A stretch of 64,000 nt of DNA from Oscillatoria princeps RMCB-10 (GTDB lineage: Bacteria; Cyanobacteriota; Cyanobacteriia; Cyanobacteriales; Oscillatoriaceae): the NCBI GenBank assembly GCA_019359235.1, contig JAHHHT010000001.1:434001-498000 (forward strand), read 5' to 3'. The notes under the pieces are model-generated. The model was given only the letters and a program-made list of their open reading frames with translations, did not search any database and was not told the origin of the DNA. This document shows positions 45,502 through 54,026 of the stretch, one piece after another. A program made the translations under genes and the position numbers. How positions within the stretch are numbered: position 1 is the stretch's first letter; each line of letters starts with the position of its first letter.

Positions 45502-46239
45502 TCAATCCATGCAAGTGGCAACTTCAACTTGCTCCGTTTGCAGCTTCAGCCATTCCGAGAACAAATCCGAGAGAATCTTAAAGCGCAGCTTCTCATCCAA
45601 CACCGGCTGAATCACCTCCTCCACAAAAATCAGGTGAACTCCCTTAGCCGTCACAACCGGTTTGAGAACCTGCGGCGGGTTAGCCGCAAAAACAGCAGCC
45701 GAAATCTCCGGTTTTAACTCCTTGCGGCGCACTATCCCCCGATATCCCCCAGAGCGGCGCAACTCCTTATCCTGAATATATTGATGCGCCACTTCCGGAA
45801 AACTCATCTCACCTTCCCGCAGCGCATAGAAAAGCTCCATCGCCAAATCTTCATCCTCCAAAACAACTTCATACATCACCACCCCGGCATAATCCAGCTG
45901 GTGTGCGAAAAAGTAGGGTTCGATTTTATCCTCAAACAGATGTTTTGCTAGCTTCCCAGAGACGAGACTGGTGTGCGCGATTTCTTCAAAATCATCCAGA
46001 GACAGACAGTGCTTTTGCAGCCACGCCCAGGTATCACCGGCACTCAGCAGTTTGTTGGCAACCCGCAATTGATCCGCTGCTTTCTGAAGTTCTTCTATCT
46101 CTATGTTAATCCCAGCCTCAGCTGCTGCAGCTGCAATAACCTTGCGAGTCACAATTGCTTCGATGAACTCAGGAATTTGGCAAGACAGCTTGACTTGCTG
46201 AAGGATATCCTCGCCGGTAATTGTTATAGGTTGGGACAC
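45502..46239 (-). CDS. PpiC/SurA-type peptidylprolyl isomerase
   Basis: 245 residues. The N-terminal helical part resembles SurA (VTRKVIAAAAAEAGINIEIEE); the parvulin rotamase domain is at 115-225 (FYALREGEMSFPEVAHQYIQ, then GGYRGIVRRKELKPEIS and PVVTAKGVHLIFVEE). No signal peptide, so cytoplasmic. Such proteins regularly accompany HlyD and C39 exporters in cyanobacterial bacteriocin loci and may keep the precursor export-competent; that role is inference. GTG 46239 has GAGGAG 8 nt before it. Confidence 0.85.
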   Translation of the reverse strand: MSQPITITGEDILQQVKLSCQIPEFIEAIVTRKVIAAAAAEAGINIEIEELQKAADQLRVANKLLSAGDTWAWLQKHCLSLDDFEEIAHTSLVSGKLAKHLFEDKIEPYFFAHQLDYAGVVMYEVVLEDEDLAMELFYALREGEMSFPEVAHQYIQDKELRRSGGYRGIVRRKELKPEISAAVFAANPPQVLKPVVTAKGVHLIFVEEVIQPVLDEKLRFKILSDLFSEWLKLQTEQVEVATCMD

Positions 46240-46695
46240 GTTAAACTCCTCAATTATGTTAGTGTTTGTTCAGTTCAGCCAGCCCACACCGGCAGGCTTT
46301 GTTTGACGAGCGGGCAATTCATAATGCTGTTGGCGAATTAATGGGGGGTTAATCCCCACCCCCAAGTTCACGGAGAGGGTTGGAGGGTGGGGTTCCGCGT
46401 TTTGGGGGCAGTCTCCGTGGGTGGCTGTTTTTCCTCGCTCCCAGGGTAAGCTGGGAACGAGGAAAAAAACCGCGCATATTTTGAGAATCTCGCTCTTCTC
46501 TTAGCCCGCGCAGGCGGGCTTTGTTTGTATAGCCGCGATTTCCAATCGCCTGGAAAGTAGCTAATCGCCGGGAAACTAGCAAGCATGTCTAACCCCTCAC
46601 GGAGAGAGCCAAAAACATCATTCATTCACCTGGCATTCGCCAGTAATCCCCACACCGGCATCTCCCCTGCGCCCAACACACCGGCACACCCCCCA
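46240..46695. repeat. Repeat-bearing gap between the isomerase and HlyD genes
   Basis: 456 bp without a gene. A GCGCAGGCGGG / GCGATTTCCAATCGC double-stem repeat is at 46501-46553. GCTGTTGGCGAATTAATGGG at 46328 recurs at 48438 (with C for T) and inverted near 48675. The same sequences thus sit on both sides of the HlyD gene. Confidence 0.65.
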
Positions 46696-48228
46696 CTACA
46701 ATTTTAACCCATCTTTTTGCAACTTCTTGAACGGGTCAATAATAAAATCAATAATGCGGCGCTGGCGTATAATTATCTCAGCAGTTCCTGTCTGACCGGC
46801 TCGGAAAGCGACACACTCCTTACCAGTCCGAATACACCCCTGCTTGAGTTCAATTTCCACCTCATAGCCAGCCACCTTACCTTGCGGAGTCTCCGCCACC
46901 TTAGAATCTGGCGAAATCCAACTCAGCCGCCCCTCCACAACTCCATAGTCCTCCACCCGATAATCATCCAACTTTATCTTAGCATCTTTTCCCCCCTTTC
47001 CATCCCGTACCGACTCAGTTTCCGACGTAGGAATCAGCCCCTTAAACAGCAAGCGAGTTCCCTGCGGCGCAATCTCAGCAATCAGCTGCTTTGGCTGCAC
47101 CATCACTCCCGGCTGCTGGATTGGCAACTGAAATATTATACCATCCTTTTTCGCCACAATCGCATACTTATTTAACTGCTCCTTCAGCGACTTAATCTGA
47201 GTTTGCGTACCCGCGATTTCCGATTGCAGCGCTGCAATTTGCGTTTCCAGATCGTTGAGCTGCTGCTCACTCTTCGACACCGCCAATTCACCCGCATGAA
47301 TCAGACTCTGATAGCTATTTTCCTGCTCCTCCTGGCGCAGCTTGGCTTGCTCAATATCCGACTCAACTTGATGCACCGTTCTCCCATAGCTCTCTTGCTG
47401 CTCTTCTAAACGCAGCTTCGCCTGCTTCATATCGGAATTCGCTCCCTCCACCTCCTGCTGGCGTGCTTTTCCCACCCCCTCCATTTCTTTTACCTTAATT
47501 TCTGCAACCACACTATCCTCCCAGAGTTTGCGGTAGCGCTCCACTTCCACCCCAGCGTCAGCCAAACGATTCTCTGCTAAACTGTAAGCAGTCTGGCTGT
47601 GTTCCAAATTTTGCTCCGCCTGCTTCACTTGAGCGAGTTTTTCCTCTTTCTGCAAATTATAAGCAGTCTTGAGAGAATCAAAAGTCTGCCGCGCCTGACT
47701 CACTTGAGCGAGTTTTTCCAATTCTTGAGCCTTGTTCTGTTGCTGCTGGGAACTGAGCGAGAGTACCAATTGATTTTTACTCACCTTCAGCTGGTTGAGC
47801 CGGTTTTGCTGACCTTCCAATTTAATCTGGCTCTGCTGGATATCGTCGCGAACAGACTTAGATTCCAGCTCCATTATAACATCCCCAGCTTTCACCGAGT
47901 CCCCCTCTTTTACGCGCACCGCAATCGCCGCACCGGCAACATCCGCCTCCTGCTTAACCGTACCCCCTTTCAGCTCAAGTCGCCCCATCGCAGTACCCGT
48001 TTCCTCCACCTTATATAGCATCGCCCAGGGTAAAGCGATAGAAACAAACACCAGCAAAAAATACAGCAACCCCCGCGTCCAAGGTCGCGGTAAAGTGTCC
48101 AGAAGTTCCTGAGTGGCATAGGACCAATCATCACTGGATGCAGCCGGTGCTGCTGGGGATAAGCCCTCGCCGGCACTCGGATCTTCTTCTATCTGGGTTG
48201 GGGGGCGTCCATTCAAACTGTTAGGCAT
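46696..48228 (-). CDS. HlyD-family membrane-fusion protein
   Basis: 510 residues. One membrane span near 55-75 (LLYFLLVFVSIALPWAML), then a biotinyl-lipoyl half-domain (GAAIAVRVKEGDSVKAGDVI), a long coiled coil (about 120-330, many Lys/Gln/Glu heptads), the second lipoyl half (GIIFQLPIQQPGVMVQPKQL) and a beta-barrel end with AFRAGQTGTAEIIIRQRRI. It would join the inner-membrane ABC exporter to an outer-membrane channel. It lies 653 nt downstream of that exporter on the same strand. Confidence 0.92.
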   Translation of the reverse strand: MPNSLNGRPPTQIEEDPSAGEGLSPAAPAASSDDWSYATQELLDTLPRPWTRGLLYFLLVFVSIALPWAMLYKVEETGTAMGRLELKGGTVKQEADVAGAAIAVRVKEGDSVKAGDVIMELESKSVRDDIQQSQIKLEGQQNRLNQLKVSKNQLVLSLSSQQQQNKAQELEKLAQVSQARQTFDSLKTAYNLQKEEKLAQVKQAEQNLEHSQTAYSLAENRLADAGVEVERYRKLWEDSVVAEIKVKEMEGVGKARQQEVEGANSDMKQAKLRLEEQQESYGRTVHQVESDIEQAKLRQEEQENSYQSLIHAGELAVSKSEQQLNDLETQIAALQSEIAGTQTQIKSLKEQLNKYAIVAKKDGIIFQLPIQQPGVMVQPKQLIAEIAPQGTRLLFKGLIPTSETESVRDGKGGKDAKIKLDDYRVEDYGVVEGRLSWISPDSKVAETPQGKVAGYEVEIELKQGCIRTGKECVAFRAGQTGTAEIIIRQRRIIDFIIDPFKKLQKDGLKL

Positions 48229-48881
48229 AGTTTTACCTGAATTATATCACAATTTTAGACCTGAACTCTGGCTTGGAAAAGCCGGTGCCGGTCGGCGAAG
48301 GTTTGTGGTATCTATCTTACCTTTAATCTCCCCGGTGAATAGCAGGAGGCGGAGCCTCCAGTTATGCTTTCCCAGGATGTAGGGGCGGGCCTCCGTGCCA
48401 TCGGTGTCAACTTAAGCTCCCGGCGATTGGAAAGAAGCTGTTGGCGAATTAACGGGGGGTTAGACCTCTGGCTTGTTGGCCAGGTTCCTGGCGATTGAAA
48501 TCGCGGCTATACAGACGAAGCCCGCCTGCGCGGGCTAAGAGTAGAGCAAGATTCTCACTCCAAAGCGCGGTTTTTTTCGAGGAAAGACGAGGAAAGGGGG
48601 GGACGAAAGGTTCTCTCGAAAGCTCCCCTCCCCGTTAACGGGGAGGGGTTGGGGGTGGGGTAAAACCCCCTATCAATTCGCCAACAGCTTCTTGGAAACT
48701 CACTGCGACAAACGAAGTCCGCCTAAGAAAGCGCGGCGTGCGCCAACGCGGACTAAGAGAAGAGCAAGAATCTTAAAACCCGCGCAGGCGGGTTTTGTCT
48801 GTATAGCTGCGGTTTCAACCGCCGAGACACTAATGGCCACCCACGGAGACCGCCCCGGAACGAGGGGAGGCGAGATTTAAT
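48229..48881. repeat. Repeat-bearing gap between HlyD and ABC exporter genes
   Basis: 653 bp, no credible gene. Two GCGCAGGCGGG-type double-stem repeats lie here in opposite orientation (48491-48540 and 48776-48823), with copies of GCTGTTGGCGAATTAA at 48438 and inverted near 48675. GCTCCCCTCCCCGTTAACGGGG near 48624 forms a further hairpin. These may separate HlyD from the exporter transcript. Confidence 0.65.
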
Positions 48882-51635
48882 TCAACCGGCAACATCCAAC
48901 TGCTGCTGGTTGAGATAAAAATAATGACCCCGCTTCGCCATCAACTCCTCGTGAGTCCCACTTTCCACCAAAACCCCCCTATCCAGCACTAAAATCAAAT
49001 CAGCCTTGCGCACCGTCGAGAGCCGGTGGGCGATAATCAGCGTACTTCGTTCTTTCAGAATCGTGTTAAAATTATTCTGGATAATCCGTTCCGATTCCGC
49101 ATCCAGGTGACTGGTTGCCTCATCCAAAACCAGCAAGCGGGGATTCCCCAACAAAGCGCGAGCAATTGCCAAACGCTGTCGCTGTCCTCCCGATAACATC
49201 CCACCCCCTTCCCCAATTTGGGTTTCATAACCCATTGGCAATTTCTTAATAAACCCATCCGCCCCAGCTTGTCGCGCGGCTTCCATAATATCTTCCAGTT
49301 TAGCAGATGGGTGCCCGATAGCAATATTTTCCCGAATCGTACCCCCAAACAGAAACGTATCCTGGTCAACCACCCCAACTTGCTGCCGCAGCGACCGCAG
49401 TGATAAACTGGTTATATCCAGCCCATCGATTAACACCTTCCCATCCGTAGGGGGATAGAGCCCCAAAACCAGCTTAGAAATCGTCGTCTTCCCCGAACCG
49501 CTGCGCCCCACCAGCGCCACCGTTTGCCCTGGCTTGACCTCAAAACTGAGATTTTCCAGCACATTGATGTTGCTTTCGGGGTGATAGCGGAAAGTCACCT
49601 TATCAAAGCGAATGTTCCCGCGAAGCTGGGGCAATGACTGTCGGGCTTGATGCTGCAAATCTTCCTCCGGTTCCGAGTCTATCACATCATTGATGCGCTC
49701 AACAGCAATTGTCACTTCCTGCAAGTCATTCCACAGCATCGCCAGCCGCTGAAAAGGCCGAATAATATTCCCCAGCAACATATTGAACGCCACTAATTGC
49801 CCAATCGTCAGCTGGTTTTGAATCACCAGCCACGCCCCAAACCACAGCAACCCTGTGGTAGCCAGCGCTTCGATAGTGGAGCTTAATATCTGCAGCCGGG
49901 TGCTGATGACTTGTCCGGAAAAGCCCGTCTTAATCTCCTTATTCAGGAGTTCCTCCCAGTGCCAGCGCACTGTCTGCTCAACCGCCATTGATTTTACCGT
50001 GCGGATGCCGGTGAGAGATTCTATCAGATAGCTGCTTTCCTCAGCCCCGGCATTAAAAATATTTCGCGAAACTCGCTGCAAAAAAGGCGTGGCAATCAGC
50101 GCCAGCAACAGAAACGGCGGCACAATCAGTAATGCCAGCAGCGCCATCTTCCAACTGTACCACAGCATCAACCCCACATAAACAAAAACCGTTATTAAGT
50201 CCAGCAATATGGACAGCGCCTCACCCGTGACAAAGCGCTGGATTTTGCTATTTTCCTGCACGCGGGAGATGATGTCGCCCACATAGCGCGACTCGAAGTA
50301 GCTGAGGGGCAATCGGAAGGTGTGCTGGATAAAACCGACTATCAGCGCCACATCGATTCGGCTTGCTGTCTGGTCAATCAGGTATTGCCGCAAACCAGTC
50401 ATGGCGACTCGAAACAGGCTAAAAATCAGCAACCCTAACCCTACTGCTGTCAAAGTCAGCTGGCTGCGCTGCACGACTACCCGGTCTAAAATCAACTGGG
50501 TGAATAGGGGCGTAATCAGTCCAAAAATCTGGATGAATAGGGAGGCGATGAATACTTCCAGCAGCACTAACCCGTGCGGTTTGGCTAATTCAAAAAACTG
50601 CCAGAAAGGGGTAGTGGACTCCTTCGCATCTTTTATCAAAGCTGTGGGCTGCAATAGGAGCGCATAACCCGTCCAACCGGCTTTGAATTCTGCGTGGCTG
50701 AGAGCCAGCTGGCCGATCGCCGGATCGCATACAATAACCTGTTTCCGGGTGACTTCATACACAGCGATGTAGTGCTTCCCCTCCCAGTGAGCGATTGCCG
50801 GCAAGTTCTGTTTCGCTAGTTGGTCAAGACTGGCTTTCACTGGTTTTGTGGAAAACCCAATACTTTCCGCAGCTGCTGAAATTCCCCGCAGTGATGCGCC
50901 ATTGCGGTCAACATTTGCCATATCCCGCAACCGGTTGACACTGAAGCTTTTCCCCCAGTATCGCCCCACCATCACCAAGCACGCCGCACCGCAGTCAGAC
51001 GCACTTTGCTGGGCGAAAAACGGATAGCGCCGGCTGACTCGCTGCCACAAATGGCCAATCTGCAAGGTGGGGCTGGGAAAATAAGCCTTGCTAATCTTTT
51101 TCTGGTTTTTTGCCTCCGTCACCTCGGAGAAACCGGCTTTCTCCACCGGCGAGCGGTTCTCCTCCGGCGCAGAGGAGGAACCAGTCTTCACCGGCACCCC
51201 ATCAGCGCCTCTCAGCTGCGAATCTCTCACAAGTGCTTGCCGGTGAAGATGCTCTCGGATTTTGGGATATTTGCGCAGCAAGTCTTGCAAGCGCTCACTT
51301 GCAATGTAGCCCAGCACCGGCGCATCTTTGGCAGCTTTCACCGCATAAGGCTCAAACGACTCTTCCGGAAACAGAGTCAGTTCCCCAAATGATTCCCCTG
51401 CTTTCAGGGAAGCCGGTGAGTTATTGTGCCGGTCGAGCAGCCTGCACTTGCCGGCAATAATAATATAGATACCTGGTTCAGCGTCTTGCGAACTCCAGAA
51501 CTGTTTGAGTGCCGGTGGCTCTAGTATTTTAATATATTGTAGCGCACTTGAGAGTTCCCGTTCCGCAACAGACTGTCCTAATATTGTTTCCAGCAATTCC
51601 CGAGAAACTGCGGACGTAGATGCCTTTTCAGCCAT
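48882..51635 (-). CDS. C39-peptidase ABC exporter with N-terminal cyclic-nucleotide-binding-like domain
   Basis: 917 residues. Residues 30-140 form a CNB-like beta barrel (FGELTLFPEESFEPYAVKA); the Arg that holds the cyclic phosphate is Tyr here, so binding is doubtful. A C39 peptidase follows (210-320): Cys215 in SASDCGAACLVMV, His288 in GKHYIAVYE and Asp304 in VCDPAIG. Six spans, then the ATPase: GRSGSGKTT, LSGGQRQRLAIARALL, LLVLDEATSHLD, IIAHRLSTV. It would cut double-glycine leaders and export the peptide in one step. ATG 51635 with GAGGTGG is preferred. It follows the HTH gene by 10 nt. Confidence 0.93.
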   Translation of the reverse strand: MAEKASTSAVSRELLETILGQSVAERELSSALQYIKILEPPALKQFWSSQDAEPGIYIIIAGKCRLLDRHNNSPASLKAGESFGELTLFPEESFEPYAVKAAKDAPVLGYIASERLQDLLRKYPKIREHLHRQALVRDSQLRGADGVPVKTGSSSAPEENRSPVEKAGFSEVTEAKNQKKISKAYFPSPTLQIGHLWQRVSRRYPFFAQQSASDCGAACLVMVGRYWGKSFSVNRLRDMANVDRNGASLRGISAAAESIGFSTKPVKASLDQLAKQNLPAIAHWEGKHYIAVYEVTRKQVIVCDPAIGQLALSHAEFKAGWTGYALLLQPTALIKDAKESTTPFWQFFELAKPHGLVLLEVFIASLFIQIFGLITPLFTQLILDRVVVQRSQLTLTAVGLGLLIFSLFRVAMTGLRQYLIDQTASRIDVALIVGFIQHTFRLPLSYFESRYVGDIISRVQENSKIQRFVTGEALSILLDLITVFVYVGLMLWYSWKMALLALLIVPPFLLLALIATPFLQRVSRNIFNAGAEESSYLIESLTGIRTVKSMAVEQTVRWHWEELLNKEIKTGFSGQVISTRLQILSSTIEALATTGLLWFGAWLVIQNQLTIGQLVAFNMLLGNIIRPFQRLAMLWNDLQEVTIAVERINDVIDSEPEEDLQHQARQSLPQLRGNIRFDKVTFRYHPESNINVLENLSFEVKPGQTVALVGRSGSGKTTISKLVLGLYPPTDGKVLIDGLDITSLSLRSLRQQVGVVDQDTFLFGGTIRENIAIGHPSAKLEDIMEAARQAGADGFIKKLPMGYETQIGEGGGMLSGGQRQRLAIARALLGNPRLLVLDEATSHLDAESERIIQNNFNTILKERSTLIIAHRLSTVRKADLILVLDRGVLVESGTHEELMAKRGHYFYLNQQQLDVAG

Positions 51636-51645
51636 AGCTGCCACC

Positions 51646-52236
51646 TCAACTGATAGAATTGAATAGCCACAGGTCTGTATCTGGCCCACAGTCTCCCGTC
51701 AGGTCGCCAATCGCAAGGCGGGTGCCGGTTTTCTGCGCGGTATCCTCCGCTGGGGCGGGTTTGGGGCGGGTGGACAGTCCCATTTCTTTGAGCAGCCGGT
51801 TGATGTGGCGAGCGCTGATTTCAATCCCACACTCTTTCGCCAGATGCTTGCTCAGCCATTGCGCTGTCCAGCGCTGAAATGGATAGCCAAAATCGCGGGG
51901 ACTGTTGCTGGCCAGTTTTTTCAGCAGCTCTAAATGTTGGTCACTAACAGTTTTTGGTCGGCCTATGGGGTTATCATTCCAGGTGTGAGCCAAGCCTGCT
52001 TTGGCTGTGAAAATCCAGTGCCGCGCCGTCTCCTGAGAGCACCCTAGCGCTTTGCAGATTTTCAGCTGAGTTTTCCCCTCATCTGCCAGCAGCATGATTT
52101 GGATGCGCTGGCGGTACTTCTCGGGCAAATTGTCTGACAGACTTTTTTGCAGCAATTTCCGCTGGAAGGGCGTCAGCAGCTGGCCTTTGGGCGAGTTGCT
52201 TTTGCCGGTCTCGGATTGACAGGAGCGGCGTGACAT
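51646..52236 (-). CDS. IS630-like helix-turn-helix protein heading the exporter operon
   Basis: 196 residues. Two DNA-binding units of the IS630 transposase front are seen: RIQIMLLADEGKTQLKICKA followed by LGCSQETARHWIF, then GRPKTVSDQHLELLKKLASN and HLAKECGIEISARHINRLLK. The catalytic DDE domain is absent; after residue 165 a short tail ends in DLWLFNSIS. It therefore looks like a domesticated transposase used as a regulator. Such genes often precede C39 exporters in cyanobacteria. The start at 52236 lacks a strong ribosome site; GTG 52278 is possible. Confidence 0.8.
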   Translation of the reverse strand: MSRRSCQSETGKSNSPKGQLLTPFQRKLLQKSLSDNLPEKYRQRIQIMLLADEGKTQLKICKALGCSQETARHWIFTAKAGLAHTWNDNPIGRPKTVSDQHLELLKKLASNSPRDFGYPFQRWTAQWLSKHLAKECGIEISARHINRLLKEMGLSTRPKPAPAEDTAQKTGTRLAIGDLTGDCGPDTDLWLFNSIS

Positions 52237-52653
52237 GAGCAGATGCCGGTAAAAATTATAGGAATAACAAGCCCGCACGTCACATCACACCAGGAGTTCA
52301 AGGTTCTTGGCGAGTGGTACGGGACTCAGCTGGCCATTGTTGCATAATTTAACTATCCCTATTCTAGAAAGGTCTGGTTTGTTTTCAGCTTTTCTTTATG
52401 TTATAAATTGCTTATAGCATATATATATATATATATAAGCTACACTTATATATTATCTTCCCTAATATCCTGCTCTGTGGCCATGAGTAGGGTGCGTCCC
52501 CCCCCGGAAACGCTCCGACTGTAGCCCACCGGCAGCGCCCCTATTGGTGGCGGATTCCCGCGCCTGGGGCATGGTGATTCTCCAACGCCCCTTCCCGGCG
52601 CTCACTCGCCTGGATTTTCTCACCGGCACCCCTGTTTCCCCCCCAGCTCGGCA
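52237..52653. other. Upstream region of the exporter operon
   Basis: About 420 bp, AT-rich from 52330 to 52470, then GC-rich with an incomplete GGGTGCGTCCCC repeat near 52490. TATTCTAGAAAGG and TTATAAATTGCTTATAGC are the best promoter-like stretches for the HTH gene. No gene seen. Confidence 0.4.
52410..52440. promoter_or_regulatory. Palindrome around an (AT)n run
   Basis: GCTTATA, a run of about ten AT pairs, then TATAAGC: a near-perfect 31-bp palindrome 174 bp upstream of the HTH start. It may be an operator, possibly for that HTH protein, or a cruciform-forming microsatellite. Placement supports a regulatory role but nothing proves it. Confidence 0.4.
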
Positions 52654-52830
52654 AGCACGCTCGCCTTGGCCACGCTCGCCTTGGCCACGCTCGCCTTGAG
52701 CATTGGGCATTGGGAATTGAGTACATGCGCCATGCCCCATGCCCCATGCCCCATGCCCCATGCCCTATGCGCTATGCCCCATGCCCCATGCCCCATGCCC
52801 CCATGTCCCACGCCCCACGCCCCACGCCCC
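52654..52830. repeat. Simple tandem repeats: 14-bp CGCTCGCCTTGGCCA and 7-bp GCCCCAT
   Basis: Three copies of a CGCTCGCCTTGGCCA-type unit (52660-52695) are followed by about a dozen 7-bp GCCCCAT units, drifting to GCCCCAC at the end (52729-52830). Several frames stay open through it because 7 and 3 share no factor, giving spurious Met/Pro/Cys/His-rich reading frames. Not coding. Confidence 0.9.
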
Positions 52831-52838
52831 ATTGTCCC

Positions 52839-52904
52839 CACCGGCAGCCGGTCAGGATGCAGCAAGCCCCACACCACCCGTCAACCCCCTTAATTGTAAA
52901 GAAT
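52839..52904 (+). repeat. Long direct repeat, copy 1
   Basis: CCACCGGCAGCCGGTCAGGA through ACCCGTCAACC to TTAATTGTAAAGAAT, about 65 bp. The second copy is at 53186-53250 with about 80% identity by eye. A third, shorter relative is at 52984-53027. Confidence 0.75.
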
Positions 52905-53185
52905 CCCCTCGTTCTCAGCTCAAGCTGGGAAGGCGGCTTCGCCAAGCTCGCCGCCTTTCTCTAACAAGCCGCATTACGAGCCTAACAGCTTGCCGGCTGC
53001 CGCACAATCGATACCGCAAGCCCCACACCGGCACCCTCACCACTCACATTTCCCACCCCGCCACTGGCGGCGCACCGGCACCATGCCGCGATGCCGGCGC
53101 TCTCAGGCGGCTCGCCCACGTTGCGCTTGGGGATGGCCGGCGACCTGTGGCCGGCGACCCGTGCCGGTGCCTTCTGCCCTCTCCC

Positions 53186-53250
53186 CACCGGCTGCCGGTC
53201 AGGATTGCTCGCGGCCCCCCCACCCGTCAAGCCCTTAATTGTAAAGAATT
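53186..53250 (+). repeat. Long direct repeat, copy 2
   Basis: CCACCGGCTGCCGGTCAGGA to CTTAATTGTAAAGAATT, matching 52839-52904. The 280 bp between the copies hold no credible gene. The whole 52.65-53.48 kb stretch looks like a zone of repeat expansion. Confidence 0.75.
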
Positions 53251-53483
53251 GTAACAATAGCTTGTCATTCCCCAACTCCCCTGCTAGACTTAATATATTG
53301 ACCCAAAGTTTTAATAACCACTCCCAGAGTAAACCCTACCTGAGAGCGGCCATTACCAAACCAAGGAGCAGTCCGGCAACAGTTGTGAACTCAGTTTAAC
53401 ACTTTGCCAGATTCTCTGAATTGCTCGTGATGGCAGGAAGATAGGGCTTTTGGGCCGTCGTTTAAAAGCAGGGAGCAAAGACG

Positions 53484-53930
53484 ATGAGCGCTAACAACAG
53501 ATTTGCAAAACGCAACCGCCGGTACACCGGCCCGAGCAAGAGCTTGATTGCCAGCAAACTCCTCAACCCTGAACTCCAGCTAGCCGGATTTCTCGGGAAA
53601 ATCAGACAGGAAGTTTCCGCCATCCTCAACCTGCGCATCACCGAAGTCAGGCTAAAGAAACACATGCTGTGGGTGGCCTGGAAAGGCAAAGACGGCAGGA
53701 CTTGCAGCCAGTTTTTCAGCTACCGCAAGCTCCCCATCTGGCAAGAACTCGTGATAGCCAAAATTCTCGAATGCCCGGATTTGCGGACGTGGGGCCGGTT
53801 TTCCAGAGCATGCCGGTGGGAATACCACCATTTTTCCTACGTCACGGAGATGAGGGACTACATTGACGAGGCCCTAGACAGCCGGCTCAGCCAACTAAAA
53901 GCCCAGGAGTGGAGCGAAGAAGAAAGCTAG
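53484..53930 (+). CDS. Hypothetical basic protein
   Basis: 148 residues, net basic at the N-terminus (MSANNRFAKRNRRYTGPSKS) and then globular-looking (ITEVRLKKHMLWVAWKGKDG, WEYHHFSYVTEMRDYIDEAL). I do not recognise a family. No signal peptide or membrane span. A weak GGGAGC lies before the ATG. Codon use is like the neighbours, so I think it is real; a DNA- or RNA-contacting role is possible but unproven. Confidence 0.6.
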   Translation: MSANNRFAKRNRRYTGPSKSLIASKLLNPELQLAGFLGKIRQEVSAILNLRITEVRLKKHMLWVAWKGKDGRTCSQFFSYRKLPIWQELVIAKILECPDLRTWGRFSRACRWEYHHFSYVTEMRDYIDEALDSRLSQLKAQEWSEEES

Positions 53931-54026
53931 CTGGCGGACTGAACTTTAATAAAAATCAAAACACCGGCACAGCAGTGGCCCGGTAGAGCGTCTGTGCCAG
54001 AGTTGGGTAACTGTCCCACCGGCCCG

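Noticed and set aside
52620-52964. Met/Pro/His-rich frames on both strands
   Set aside because: Produced by the 7-bp GCCCCAT repeat, open in several frames.
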